From Lachancea thermotolerans CBS 6340 (taxonomy: Eukaryota > Ascomycota > Saccharomycetes > Saccharomycetales > Saccharomycetaceae), in the NCBI RefSeq assembly GCF_000142805.1, contig NC_013079.1, positions 620,001 through 684,000 of the forward strand: a DNA stretch of 64,000 nucleotides, read 5' to 3'. Made by a program: the position numbers and the translations under genes. The notes below the pieces were generated by a model. That model saw nothing but the letters and a program-made list of their open reading frames with translations. It was not told the DNA's origin and did not search any database. Positions 9,210 through 20,991 of this stretch are shown here, one piece after another. Every line of letters begins with the position of its first letter. The first letter of the stretch is position 1.

Positions 9210-9464
9210 ATGAGCCTAAATGAAACGGAGAAAAGTCCAAAGATGAACGACGGCACTATGGTATATAGGCCTACCGATGAAGAACTTAGCAAGGGAACTT
9301 TTATGGAAAAGGTTCTAGACTTCTGCGAAAATTTATACTGGATGTACTACATCCATTTGCCTTATTATTTGATGACGACGGGTGATGCGTTTTGTCTTCA
9401 CGCTTTCTTCCTCGCAATGCTAACATTCGCCCTATTTGGGCTCATCAAGTACATCTTCCTATGA
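9210..9464 (+). CDS. TSC3: Small activating subunit of serine palmitoyltransferase
   Basis: Tsc3 binds the Lcb1-Lcb2 heterodimer in the ER membrane and stimulates the first step of sphingolipid synthesis. The 84-residue product (S. cerevisiae 80) has the family core LYWMYYIHLPYYLM and ends in a single hydrophobic membrane segment followed by LIKYIFL, like the yeast protein's C-terminus. The open frame extends to 9147 only through a GTG codon, so the ATG at 9210 is chosen; an internal ATG at 9243 is the alternative start. It lies between AKL1 and UBP14, as in S. cerevisiae, but a desaturase gene and EHD3 now intervene before UBP14. Confidence 0.93.
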   Translation: MSLNETEKSPKMNDGTMVYRPTDEELSKGTFMEKVLDFCENLYWMYYIHLPYYLMTTGDAFCLHAFFLAMLTFALFGLIKYIFL

Positions 9465-9715
9465 TGCGTTACGACAGAACATGAACGGCGCAACATGCTA
9501 TGAAGGTGAAGGTATAACTTCGGCAGTCATATATATATAAATGGATAAAGTTTAAAAACAGTTTGGTATGTTAACGATGTTTTAAGAAGCCTGCTTTGGA
9601 AGGGAGAATCCCCCGCCGGAAAACTGATGTTGAAAGCATTCCAAGGAGGACGCACCAGAAGCTCTTGACTTAAAGCGACCCCCTTCACTGAATCAATGTC
9701 TGTGACAAGCGCAGC

Positions 9716-10861
9716 CTAATTCATGTGTTCCTTGTTAACACGCTTGACCCTGTTGTACAAAGTCACATCATCGGTGAAAACAAAGTTCCAGAGAACTTTA
9801 CACCAAGAATCATGCTTGGGTAAGTCCTGATAATATTCGGGGCACATCCTGTTGAGTTCCCACAACCTCGACCAGGGGACAAAGGGAAAGTCGTGATGTT
9901 CGTTGTGAAGACCTACGTTCCAGGTGAACACATTTAAAATGCCGTAGTAAGAAAAGGTCTCCAGAGCATATCGATGCTGAAATTCAACATCAGCCCGGCT
10001 GATCTTGGACTTATCAGTGGAATGAATCTCCTCATCTTCAGCAGGGGTGTGCTTGAGCGCAAGCTTGCCGCCTGCAAGCGCCTCTTCGAGGTTCAAGAGA
10101 TAGTGCTCAGCGATAAAGTGTCCGGAGCATGGGTGAAGTGAGCCGGCGAGGAACGAGGATATCAGGAAGTACATGAATGACTTCCAACCAAACGAATGGA
10201 TCCACACATAATCGAAAGTGAACTGGTACACAACGTTGAGAAGGTGTAGAAGTGACATGGGGATGGATGTAACAAACATGGGTCTCAATGCATAAAAGAA
10301 GATTTGGAATGTGGCGAAAAATGCCTTACCCAACACGTTAGATAGAACCAACGCCTCGAATTTGGTGGGAATGTCCGTGTCGTAAACCTCGTCACCCAGA
10401 AACTTGTGATGAAGCTGGTGGTAAGGCGCAAAAGACGCGGCATATGGGACACCGATCGGCGTGTTCGTGAAGACAGAAAAGAGTTTGTTATGCAAAGGCT
10501 TGCGGAACGCAAGGTTGTGCGAAAGCTCGTGGATTGCAAGGAAAATATTCTGGTTAGCAGTTGCGCCGATAACGTATGCACACAGCCAGAACTTCAGACT
10601 CAGGGGATGCGTGTTGCGCAGCAGGTATGCAACCGTACATTGCAGTGCCACCACGCCAACCACGATGAACTTGGTGCGCGGTTCATGTCCCATAAGTTTT
10701 TTCACCTGTGGATGGGACTTCAAGATTGCGTGCCTCCGGATTGCATGCGGCTCCTTGTGCGACGACCAGTAGAAGTTGTGCAGTGTTTTGAGAGGTGCGT
10801 CGACCGGCGGAGGCTCCATTGTTTCGGTCCCGAGAGACAGGCCTTTATGTGAGATGGGCAT
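9716..10861 (-). CDS. DES1: Sphingolipid delta-4 desaturase (DEGS family)
   Basis: The 381-residue membrane desaturase introduces the 4,5-trans double bond into dihydroceramide in the ER, giving sphingosine-type bases. The N-terminal lipid-desaturase signature is present (FYWSSHKEPHAIRRHAIL). The three di-iron histidine boxes are seen: HELSH at 111-115, HQLHH at 148-152 and HNEHH near 318-322. Hydrophobic segments at about 65-110 and 175-245 fit a four-helix topology. S. cerevisiae lacks this enzyme; C. albicans, K. lactis and other yeasts have it, and its product is normally used for glucosylceramide. It is convergent with TSC3 with 251 bp between stop codons, so two sphingolipid genes are neighbours. 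The start is the first ATG. No defect is visible. Confidence 0.93.
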   Translation of the reverse strand: MPISHKGLSLGTETMEPPPVDAPLKTLHNFYWSSHKEPHAIRRHAILKSHPQVKKLMGHEPRTKFIVVGVVALQCTVAYLLRNTHPLSLKFWLCAYVIGATANQNIFLAIHELSHNLAFRKPLHNKLFSVFTNTPIGVPYAASFAPYHQLHHKFLGDEVYDTDIPTKFEALVLSNVLGKAFFATFQIFFYALRPMFVTSIPMSLLHLLNVVYQFTFDYVWIHSFGWKSFMYFLISSFLAGSLHPCSGHFIAEHYLLNLEEALAGGKLALKHTPAEDEEIHSTDKSKISRADVEFQHRYALETFSYYGILNVFTWNVGLHNEHHDFPFVPWSRLWELNRMCPEYYQDLPKHDSWCKVLWNFVFTDDVTLYNRVKRVNKEHMN

Positions 10862-12097
10862 GTCGTAGTGCTGTGCGTTTGGTGATGTTGCGGTCTTAAA
10901 GTTAGAGCCGCTCTGTAGTAATAGTTTCGACTCGAGATCTGAAACTCTTTAGCTAGTGGAATTCGGCTTATAATGTGGTGTTAAGTAGCCATTCTTCACC
11001 ATTCCTTCTTCGCGCTTTCTTTAGATGCATTCGAGGCTTGAAAACATCTGATCTTAGGATCGATAGATCCTTCGTCTCTAACGACTAAAAGTTGCAAAAG
11101 AAAAATTAACGCTTTTAACGATGTAGTCACGTGAAAGAACATACACCCTTTGATAGCTGCCTTCGGACCTTCTTGCCCCATCAATGTCCTTGGTTATCTG
11201 ACTGAGAATTGTGACTGTTGTTTTAGAGTACAATCCGCCCCGCAGATACTCGGAGTTGAGAAGGCTACGACCAAGCCATAAGTGGATATCAACAAGTGCT
11301 GGAAATTTTGGGCTTCAAGGCTACAGAACAAGAAGACCAGTGCTCAATTTTTGGAGAGTAATGTTAGAGCTAAATCTCCTCGCACTTCTAACATATTGTA
11401 GCGTTTTTCACTTGCAGCTTTGTCTCGCCAACCATGCTTTATGCTTGATTGGTAATCATTTTGTACTAATCTGTCGCGTTGTGATGTTCGCTTCGCGAAG
11501 CTGAAAGAATCACTTGGGATGGAGGTTTTAGCCAAACGGGTCTGCGACAACTGTTTAGCCAGTCATTTGATACTTGTTGCCTTGTGCGTGGCATGGCTCT
11601 CTTTTCATCAAGGTTGAGGACAGCCCAGCCTGCGGAAATAGCTTCTTGTTAATTTACGAGCTGTCCAACGTTGTTCGATGCTTTTCATGATGCAGCGGTG
11701 TCTGACGCTTCTTTAATTATGCCTTAGTCGTGAACTTGAAATCTCAACCCTCCAGTTGGCGCCTCATTAACCTGAGCTCTGTCACCCACCCTTTCGAAAA
11801 TTGGTTAAGATTTGCATACAAGAACAGGCGTGGAAAAACATGCAACATAGAGCTCGAAATTCTGGTCTTAGTAGCCGTAATTTACTGCTTAGTCGAGTCA
11901 CAGTTCAATCGGTGTTCTTCGAGCCCGCTGGCAGCCCAGCGACCCCGCGTTGCGGAGATCAAGCCCTACATCATCTTCGACGTTGTGTAAAGTCCCTAGC
12001 CATACAAATTTTAAAGATTCGCCATTCATTCGGGTGCCCCAGGACAGGCAAATAAAGAGGATTATAACAGCGAGCTTCGTTTGTGCAGTAATTAAGC
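10862..12097. other. Intergenic region between desaturase and EHD3
   Basis: This 1.2 kb contains only short frames without recognisable products. It should hold the divergent promoters of the desaturase and EHD3. A GTCACGTGA E-box lies near 11126-11134. I see no tRNA, LTR or gene relic. Confidence 0.55.
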
Positions 12098-13528
12098 ATG
12101 CTCAGGTCATCACTCAGGTGCCATCAGATCAAGAGGTTCATGTCTGAGCAGGTAAAGTTCGGATCCAAGGGCGTTTCACGCGTGGTAACGCTGTCGAGGC
12201 CTGAAAAGCTCAATGCGCTCTCTGACCAGATGTGCCGGAAGATGATACCGACCCTTCAAGAGTATGCGAAAAGCGAAACAAACAACATTGTGGTCATCGG
12301 CTCTGCAAACGCTCCCAGGTCGCTGTGTTCTGGAGGAGACGTGGCTACCGTCGCCTTGCAGAATATCGCGGGGAAGCGCGACCTCTCGCTTGAGTTTTTC
12401 CGCAATGAATACTCCTTAAACCTGCTCTTGGCAACTTACAACAAGCCAGTGGTCGTATTGATGGATGGTATCACTATGGGCGGAGGCGTTGGCTTGGCCA
12501 CACATGTACCGTTCCGGATTGCGACCGAGAACACTCGTTGGTGCATGCCTGAAATGGACATCGGATTCTTTCCTGACGTCGGTACTACGTTCTCACTTCC
12601 TCAACTAACAACTGTTGGAGGCACCAAAGGCCAGCTAGCGCTTTATTTATGCCTCACAGGCGATCTTTTGAGCGGCATCGACGTGTACATGGCTGGGTTA
12701 GCGTCTCATTATGTGCCAAGTCACAACCTTGTGGATCTCCAGGCGAGACTGGGAGAGCTTCCGGTCACCAACTCCGAGGAAATGTGGCAAATAACAGGCA
12801 ATGCCATTGAGGAGTTTTCTGTTGGCATTCCTGAGGACTACAACTTCAAGTACTCTAATGCCCAGCTAGACGTGATTGAAAGTTGCTTTGATATTGGGCA
12901 TGGTTGGAAGGGAATTAACACTGCCCTTGAGAAGGTTGTGAACTCCAGCTCTGCGTCGCCCGAAGAAAAGGAATTCGCGCGCTTAACTTTGCAGAAACTT
13001 GGTACAAAGAGCCCCGTTTCAGTCCAGGTTGCTATTGAGCAGTTCCGCAGAAATTCTCAGACAGATGTCGAGTCTGCCTTGAAGCAAGACCTGGTCACAG
13101 CTTCTAATATGTGCGAGGACCCAGCTTCCGAATTCTCCCAGGCTACTAAGCACAAACTTGTTGATAAGAGCAAATCTGCATTTCCTTGGACAAAAACATC
13201 TTTGACCCTTGAAGAGCTCTCACGTTTAGTATCTCCCCGTGCATCCGCATCTGTGTCACTCCAGAAGTTTGACAAGGCAGTCACCTGGAAGAAGTACCCC
13301 TACCACTCTCAATTTATGCTTCCAACTGAGCAAAACTTCAAAGACTATATCACAGGAAATGATAATTCTGGAAGGTCACTAGCTGCGAACCAGGCGGAAG
13401 TTGTGAAGTACTTCTCGCAGTATAACTCATCCTCCAAAGGAAAGACGGGGATTGAATATTTGTGCAACCTGGTCTGCTCCAGGAAATGTACTGTTGGTGA
13501 TGCTGGTGAGCTGCGCTGGAACAACTAA
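12098..13528 (+). CDS. EHD3: Mitochondrial 3-hydroxyisobutyryl-CoA hydrolase family protein
   Basis: This crotonase-fold protein of 476 residues (S. cerevisiae Ehd3/YDR036C, 500) is annotated as a 3-hydroxyisobutyryl-CoA hydrolase of valine catabolism and is also a component of the yeast mitochondrial small ribosomal subunit. The N-terminus MLRSSLRCHQIKRF is basic and hydroxylated, like a mitochondrial presequence. The oxyanion-hole block LCSGGDV, the glycine loop DGITMGGGVGLATH and the active-site segment PEMDIGFFPDVGTTF are intact. The start is the first ATG, at 12098. In S. cerevisiae it neighbours ARO3 (YDR035W); here UBP14 and MUM2 from the sister track lie between them, a sign of the unduplicated ancestral order. 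Confidence 0.94.
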   Translation: MLRSSLRCHQIKRFMSEQVKFGSKGVSRVVTLSRPEKLNALSDQMCRKMIPTLQEYAKSETNNIVVIGSANAPRSLCSGGDVATVALQNIAGKRDLSLEFFRNEYSLNLLLATYNKPVVVLMDGITMGGGVGLATHVPFRIATENTRWCMPEMDIGFFPDVGTTFSLPQLTTVGGTKGQLALYLCLTGDLLSGIDVYMAGLASHYVPSHNLVDLQARLGELPVTNSEEMWQITGNAIEEFSVGIPEDYNFKYSNAQLDVIESCFDIGHGWKGINTALEKVVNSSSASPEEKEFARLTLQKLGTKSPVSVQVAIEQFRRNSQTDVESALKQDLVTASNMCEDPASEFSQATKHKLVDKSKSAFPWTKTSLTLEELSRLVSPRASASVSLQKFDKAVTWKKYPYHSQFMLPTEQNFKDYITGNDNSGRSLAANQAEVVKYFSQYNSSSKGKTGIEYLCNLVCSRKCTVGDAGELRWNN

Positions 13529-13747
13529 GTTCCAGACTAATGGTAGCAACTGACGGCCCCGGCCATGTAAATAGAAATCGCTGATCTACATAAGCATGTT
13601 TTGAACTATACGTCACGTGAATAAGGTCAAGGTGACAAATTGCTTGACGCCTAGAAGCCTTTTTTTGGGCTAAACCTTAACTCTTCGCGAGTACCCTAAA
13701 CACTCATTCTTTTGGGTTTTCCTAAGTTCTCAGTGTACTACAGGACT

Positions 13748-16036
13748 ATGTCAGAGCTTGAAGAGTTTGGCTTATTGCAGATCCCTTCTGTTATCCACAA
13801 AGATGACTGTGGTTATTGCTTTGAAAGCATGTACAACGATGATCAGATGGCATCGCACGCCTTAAATGTGTGCTTAACGTGCTTCCAGAGCTTCTGCGAT
13901 ACGCATATACCTGTTCACCAGTCTGTAGCCAAAAACGATTTCAATGACAAGCACGACTTCCTACTGAAGGTAAGCAAAATCAGGAAACCAGAACAGAAGC
14001 AGCCCATTGAGAAGAAATTGAAGCTAGAAATTACAGAAAAGTCTGAAGATGATACCTATGAATCGCTTTGGTGGCTCACCAAAGGTGCAGTAATAATCGC
14101 GGACTATCGAACTCAGGGCCTTAATTCTTCGGTAACAACAAAAGTCACAGAGATACTGAATGCTCGATCCAGCAACTTTCAAAATATGACCCAGGCTTGG
14201 CAACTAGAAGTCAAACCCTGTGTTCATGTTGAGAACCTTGAGGTCCCAAATGATAATCCTCAAACCGTCGCCAACAGGTGCACAGATTGTAAGTTAGGAA
14301 GTAATCTTTGGATGTGTCTTCACTGCGGCAACGTCGGATGCGGCAGACAGCAGGTGGGCATTGAAGGACATTCTCACGCGCTCAAACACTTTGAAAGTAA
14401 CCCAGGACATCCATTGGCAGTAAAATTGGGTTCTTTGAGTAACTCAGCAGCCGACATTTATTGCTACTCCTGTGATGATGAGGTCCAATTCGCCGACACA
14501 AAAAAGTGGATTCAACTACTTTTGTATTGGGGCATCGACATCCAGAGCCGGGTGGCTCAAGAAAAAACCTTGCTTGAGCTGCAGGTTGAGCAAAATATGA
14601 ACTGGGACTTTCAAATGGTTGATGCTGAAGGCCATGAGCTGCGCCACTTAGAGGGATCGAAGAAATATGGGTATGGTCTGCAAAATTTGGGGAATTCGTG
14701 TTATTTGAATTCAGTTCTGCAGGTCCTTCTTAATGGCGATTTATCTAGGTGGTCGCTGGAAGGCCTTGGCGACTTTCCTGGTGATGTTCTCTATGTTTCC
14801 AGTAACCTGAGATGTCAACTGATTAAAATGAGAAATGCTTTGAAAAACGAGCCTGAGAAATATCCGCACGGTGTTAAACCCACAACTTTTAAGCACTGTA
14901 TTGGTGGGACACATGAAGAGTTCAGCTCTGGGAGGCAACAGGATGCGCTTGAGTTCTTTTCTTATTTTGTCGATCTACTAGACAAAAAGGTGTTCGAGAA
15001 ATCTTCATCGAATCCGAATGATCTCATGAAATTTTCACTTCAGGATAGGATTGAGTGTACCAAGTGCCATGGTGTGAAGTACACAAGCCAGGTTTCTGAC
15101 TACTTGCAAGTTCTCCTTTCAGATTCCGAGGAGCCTCAGGATTTACTGGCCAATCTTGCACAGAACTTTCAGGGCGATGAGGTTGAATTCAAATGTCCCA
15201 CCTGCAATGAGACCACGAAAGCCAATAAATCTTGCGGGTTCCGCACTTTCCCAGAGATTTTAGTGGCGAGCTGTAGTAGAATAAAGCTTGTGAACTGGGT
15301 TCCTGTGAAAACATCTCAAGAAGTTTTAGTGCCAGGAACACAAGCTGCAGACACCGCGATATTGGAACTTGGCCAATTCAAGTCCAATGGATTCGATCCA
15401 GATAATGAGACACTCCTTGAAAAGGGCGAACCCGCTGGGTTTGAGCCTAAAGCGAACTGCATTATTCAACTTACGGAGATGGGGTTTTCGGAAAATGCTG
15501 CAGTCAGAGCTTTGTATCACAGCGGTAACAGCAGCGCAGAAGTTGCTGCCAACTGGCTTTTCCAACACATGGACGATGCAGACCTGAATGATCCTTTTAT
15601 TGTACCAAGTGCGCCCTCAAAAGCAGCTGAGGTTAACCCACAAGCGCTTGAGAACATGGCTGCTATGGGCCTGAACCCGGAACTGTGCCGGAAAGCTCTC
15701 ATCATTAACCAAGGCAACGTTAGCGCTAGTGTCGAATGGGTTTTCAACAACCTTGATTACTGCGACAGTAGCATTCAAGAGTCGACAGTAGATGAGGATG
15801 ACAAAGAATATGGGATTACTGACAAAGACAAAGCCAATTACAGACTTAAGGCAGTGGTCTGCCATAAGGGAGCGTCGGTTCATTCCGGACACTATGTGGC
15901 ATTTATCAAAAAACAAGTCGAAAACGAAGTCAAATGGGTTCTTTATAACGACGAAAAGATCGTTGTTGCGGATAGCCCTACAAATATCGAAGAAATCAAG
16001 AAGAACGGCTACATTTACTTCTTCGATCGCTCTTAG
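13748..16036 (+). CDS. UBP14: Ubiquitin-specific protease 14 (isopeptidase T type)
   Basis: The enzyme disassembles free polyubiquitin chains. The 762-residue protein (S. cerevisiae 781) has a variant zinc-finger region near the N-terminus (CGYCFESMYNDD). A ZnF-UBP domain follows (about 160-260), with CTDCKLGSNLWMCLHCGNVGCGR. The Cys box is GLQNLGNSCYLNSVLQVL near residue 320. Two UBA domains lie inside the catalytic domain (IIQLTEMGFSENAAVRAL and ALENMAAMGLNPELCRKAL), and the His box KGASVHSGHYVAFIKK is close to the C-terminus. The frame opens at 13712 with TTG, so the ATG at 13748 is used. MUM2 follows in tandem, as in S. cerevisiae. Confidence 0.96.
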   Translation: MSELEEFGLLQIPSVIHKDDCGYCFESMYNDDQMASHALNVCLTCFQSFCDTHIPVHQSVAKNDFNDKHDFLLKVSKIRKPEQKQPIEKKLKLEITEKSEDDTYESLWWLTKGAVIIADYRTQGLNSSVTTKVTEILNARSSNFQNMTQAWQLEVKPCVHVENLEVPNDNPQTVANRCTDCKLGSNLWMCLHCGNVGCGRQQVGIEGHSHALKHFESNPGHPLAVKLGSLSNSAADIYCYSCDDEVQFADTKKWIQLLLYWGIDIQSRVAQEKTLLELQVEQNMNWDFQMVDAEGHELRHLEGSKKYGYGLQNLGNSCYLNSVLQVLLNGDLSRWSLEGLGDFPGDVLYVSSNLRCQLIKMRNALKNEPEKYPHGVKPTTFKHCIGGTHEEFSSGRQQDALEFFSYFVDLLDKKVFEKSSSNPNDLMKFSLQDRIECTKCHGVKYTSQVSDYLQVLLSDSEEPQDLLANLAQNFQGDEVEFKCPTCNETTKANKSCGFRTFPEILVASCSRIKLVNWVPVKTSQEVLVPGTQAADTAILELGQFKSNGFDPDNETLLEKGEPAGFEPKANCIIQLTEMGFSENAAVRALYHSGNSSAEVAANWLFQHMDDADLNDPFIVPSAPSKAAEVNPQALENMAAMGLNPELCRKALIINQGNVSASVEWVFNNLDYCDSSIQESTVDEDDKEYGITDKDKANYRLKAVVCHKGASVHSGHYVAFIKKQVENEVKWVLYNDEKIVVADSPTNIEEIKKNGYIYFFDRS

Positions 16037-16187
16037 GTTGACCAATTCTTTAATTCCCATTCAGGATGGAATTGTATCGTCGCAGACGAATTATCACTTT
16101 AGCCTGAAACGCTGCGACAGTACTATAAATCGGGCATATCTGGCGAGAGTTTGAACCTCCTCGCGTTGGATTCATTCACCAACTGCA

Positions 16188-17245
16188 ATGGAAAACCAAC
16201 AGGTTCCTCGCACCAATCGATTCAGCGGATATGTATGTGAAGGTGGTTAAAGTACTTGCAAATCGGATTTCTAACTATGCTCCTGGTTGTTTAGATGAAC
16301 TCTTCCGATTGGAACTCGATGCAAGGGTTTCAAGAAAAAGGGCTCGAAGCTTCTCTCGCTGGTCTGGCTCTGTCTCAAAATGCCCTTTTCATCGGTGGCG
16401 ATGGAGATAAACGTATGATAGGTGCCAATAACAGAAACCAAGAATCTATTACCGCATATAATAATACCATATTCCCGCCACAAGGCGGCATAGCATTGGT
16501 TCCCCGACACCCTAACACGCTTCATCAGGGGCCTGCAGGTGGCAGCAATGGCAATATTGGTGGCAATGGTGGGAGTCGCGATAACTTTTATTGGAATATG
16601 GAGCATAGGGATTTGAATGTGGGGCGCGAGAATACTGCGGGGAATATGACTGCGAATAGCATAATGGATAGCACCGTCAACACTAAGGAATCTGCCTATA
16701 ATACCACAGTGGGCTCGAACCACTGGCAACAAGAAACTGTCGAGTCTATGCAATTAGAGTTACAGCTGAAGGAGACCCAAATTGAGTCACTAGAAACCGA
16801 GATACAGAGTCTAAAACGCATTTTCAACCAAGGACTTTCTGCCAGACAAGAACAGGATAGCAGGGTTTCCTCGGCATCCCAGAAGGGTCGCACTGTCGAG
16901 ATGCCGGTGAGCTTAGAGTCCATTTTTCATAAGATGTCATCTGTAATTGCGGCAAAGGACAAAGAGTTAGAGGAGACAAGTAGAAGACTTGAAAGCATTG
17001 TCACCGCAATAGCATTGAACCCCTCAAATAGTGTTACAAAGCTCGGTCGCTACGATGAAGAGGCGCTAGCTCACAAAATGGTTGTAAGGTTGGAAACACT
17101 GACTAAGGAAAACCAAGACATGGCCAAAATGTTAGGATACGGAAGGTCAAAGGAGCAACACATTGAACTAGAGCTTATCAAAAGAGAAAATCAAGAGCTC
17201 AAGAGGAAACTTTCCCAGGTTGAGCGCAAAGCCCTTAAGGACTAG
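16188..17245 (+). CDS. MUM2: Mum2, WTAP-like mRNA methylation/meiosis protein, with predicted intron
   Basis: Predicted join 16188-16232 with 16295-17245, giving 331 residues (S. cerevisiae 366). Mum2 is part of the MIS (Ime4-Mum2-Slz1) mRNA m6A complex required for meiosis and sporulation. The C-terminal half is coiled coil (about residues 165-210 and 270-325), with the family-like stretch QIESLETEIQSLKRIFNQGL. Exon 1 encodes 15 residues and ends at an exact GTATGT donor (16233-16238). A CTAAC branch site lies at 16271-16275 and a TTTAG acceptor ends at 16294. Exon 2 happens to begin with ATG, so an unspliced start at 16295 is the alternative. The intron keeps the frame at phase 0 and holds an in-frame stop if retained. 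Confidence 0.85.
16233..16294 (+). other. Predicted MUM2 spliceosomal intron (62 nt)
   Basis: The donor is GTATGT, the branch site TTCTAAC has its adenosine 20 nt before the acceptor, and the acceptor is TTTAG. The size fits compact yeast introns. Splicing is inferred from these signals and the matching frame only. Confidence 0.72.
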
Positions 17246-17433
17246 AAGCTTCAATCAGGAAAGCTACCTGCTCCCAATTTGCTTCGCTCGCGCCATAAAG
17301 TTGCTATTCATATCAAGCCGCACGCTAATATTAAAGCACATCCAGTATGTAGGCCTTAGGATAATAAATCAATATTTAATTAAACAAACTCAAACTCGGT
17401 AAGATGCCACGAGTGAAAACCGTTTGTAGCTCT

Positions 17434-19213
<1,780 letters not shown>

Positions 19214-19285
19214 AGGTCCTACCCGGATTCGAACCGGGGTTGTCCGGATCAAAACCGAAAGTGATAACCACTACACTATAGGACC
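19214..19285 (-). tRNA. tQ(UUG): tRNA-Gln (anticodon UUG)
   Basis: The minus strand folds as a cloverleaf: acceptor GGTCCTA with TAGGACC, D-arm TAGTGTAGTGG, anticodon stem TTCGG/CCGGA around loop TTTTGAT (anticodon TTG), and T-arm CCGGTTCGAATCCGG. It has no intron. A run of five T follows on the transcribed strand as the Pol III terminator. It is nearly identical to the S. cerevisiae tRNA-Gln(UUG). Confidence 0.97.
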
Positions 19286-19509
19286 GTCCTTCATTGTGGA
19301 ACCTAATCCAAGTAGTACACATAGTATTTTTCTTGTCTTGTGTTGCTGGGCTTCTAGCTATACGTTAATTTGTGCCGCTGTAACTCATTATTACGTAACA
19401 TGGAATCGGTACAGTGGTATGCCTCACTATTATTACCCGTCTTCACGCGAAAGTCGAAGTGCCGCCTAGCAGAATATTTGATCATGGTTATTGGTAATTA
19501 CGTAGTTCA

Positions 19510-20991
19510 TTATACCTTGTTGAATTCTGAAAGACCTTTCTCGTAGCCTTGCTCCCATTCCCAAACGTTTTTGCTGTCCCCCTTCGCGTCAATGTGTTGG
19601 CTTCTTCTCAAGTTCTTGAAAAAGTTAGTTCTACCAACTCTGGAATGGTCGAAATTGTTGAAAGCCAAGACGTCATTGGCCGCCGTCTTCAGTCCTTCTT
19701 CAAAGCGCCAAGTTTCGAGTTTTCCACCACCGTTTTCCTTCCAATATTTAGAATGCTCGTCTGCAAGTGCTTTCACCTTCGTGTCGTCGATGGATGGGTC
19801 TACGCGGGGCCTCTTAGGAATACATCCTCTGTTGACCATTGTCTGGAATCCCCATTCGCCGCCATCGCCCTCCTGGAACTTAAAGGTCCAGAAGAACCAA
19901 CCCCAGCTCGCCTTCTTGCGGAGCACCTCCACCTGTTTCTTGCCGTAGGCCGCAACGCACTCGTCGCGTGGTTCCTTGGTGCGTTTCCAAGACTCCTCAT
20001 CGATCACACACGAGAATTCGCCGACCATGTAATCAGCCTTGTCGTGTGGGTAGTCGATTGACTTGGGAAGCTCATCCGTGAGCTGGCGTGCGTTTTTCTT
20101 TTTGTCTTCATCAGAGAAGCATCTGTAGATGTGGGAGTCGATAACAACGTTGTTCACTAGCTTGTTTTCGTTCAGCCAGTCAGCCCATTGGCCGGGCCAC
20201 CAACCATCTGAAATGACAACCGGCAGAGATTCGTCGAGACTCTGAACAGCCTTGATAGCCTTGGCATAGAACTTCTTCTCGTGGGAAGCGGACTCACTGA
20301 ATGCCGCCTCGTTAACGACTTGAAGGCCGATAACGTTCTCGTTGGGCGTGCACACGTCCTTCACCACGAAGGGGATCAAGTCGTCGACTATTGTTTTCAC
20401 GTAGTCGTGGTTGCTAAAAAATTTGGCAGATCCTCCGTTGCTTTCTCCGCTGTGGGCGTCGCCATTCGCGCCGCCTGGCAGCCCATGAAGGTCGACTAAA
20501 ACACCGATATCGTGCTTGTCCGCCTGCTGGATAATTTTGCGCACGTAGTCCCATGGCTTTGCCGCCTCGTAAACCTTTTGCAGATCGTGAAACTTCATGC
20601 TAGACGTGATGAATTTTCCGTTATCAACGTGCCAGTACCCGACTGGCAGCCGGATCGCAGTGACGCCGGCCTCATTCTTCAGCCAGCTCCATTCCTCATC
20701 TGATACGTAACTGTCATAGTGGTTCTGTAGCTTCTTGGAAACCTCTTCGGCAGAGTGCTTCTTGACCATTGCAGCAACAGCATCGTGCTCATTGTCGCCG
20801 CCCTCTTCGAATAGGTCGTGGAAGATATAGCTTTCCAGGACAAAAAGCGACCCGAAGTTTACACCGTAATTGTAACGGTTGCGGTAAATATCTCTCTTCG
20901 AGAGTGAGTTAGAGCTTCCGATATTGGGAACATGCTCTTTGTCATCTGAGATCTTCAGCTTTTGGACCTTCTGCTTCAATTTGTCAAACAT
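19510..20991 (-). CDS. GH5-family glucan 1,3-beta-glucosidase-like protein (YBR056W homologue)
   Basis: The 493-residue protein (S. cerevisiae YBR056W, 501) belongs to glycoside hydrolase family 5, the exo-1,3-beta-glucanase group. It has the fold's marker motifs: AIRLPVGYWH, LVDLHGLPGGANG, LQVVNEAAFS (the NE pair holding the acid/base Glu), VVIDSHIYRCF, VGEFSCVID (nucleophile Glu in GEFS) and WGWFFWTFK. There is no signal peptide; the N-terminus is lysine-rich (MFDKLKQKVQKLK), so it is predicted to be cytosolic, unlike secreted Exg1. Its true substrate is unknown. The start is the first ATG. Position between MUM2/ARO3 and PRP6 matches the conserved order. Confidence 0.9.
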   Translation of the reverse strand: MFDKLKQKVQKLKISDDKEHVPNIGSSNSLSKRDIYRNRYNYGVNFGSLFVLESYIFHDLFEEGGDNEHDAVAAMVKKHSAEEVSKKLQNHYDSYVSDEEWSWLKNEAGVTAIRLPVGYWHVDNGKFITSSMKFHDLQKVYEAAKPWDYVRKIIQQADKHDIGVLVDLHGLPGGANGDAHSGESNGGSAKFFSNHDYVKTIVDDLIPFVVKDVCTPNENVIGLQVVNEAAFSESASHEKKFYAKAIKAVQSLDESLPVVISDGWWPGQWADWLNENKLVNNVVIDSHIYRCFSDEDKKKNARQLTDELPKSIDYPHDKADYMVGEFSCVIDEESWKRTKEPRDECVAAYGKKQVEVLRKKASWGWFFWTFKFQEGDGGEWGFQTMVNRGCIPKRPRVDPSIDDTKVKALADEHSKYWKENGGGKLETWRFEEGLKTAANDVLAFNNFDHSRVGRTNFFKNLRRSQHIDAKGDSKNVWEWEQGYEKGLSEFNKV

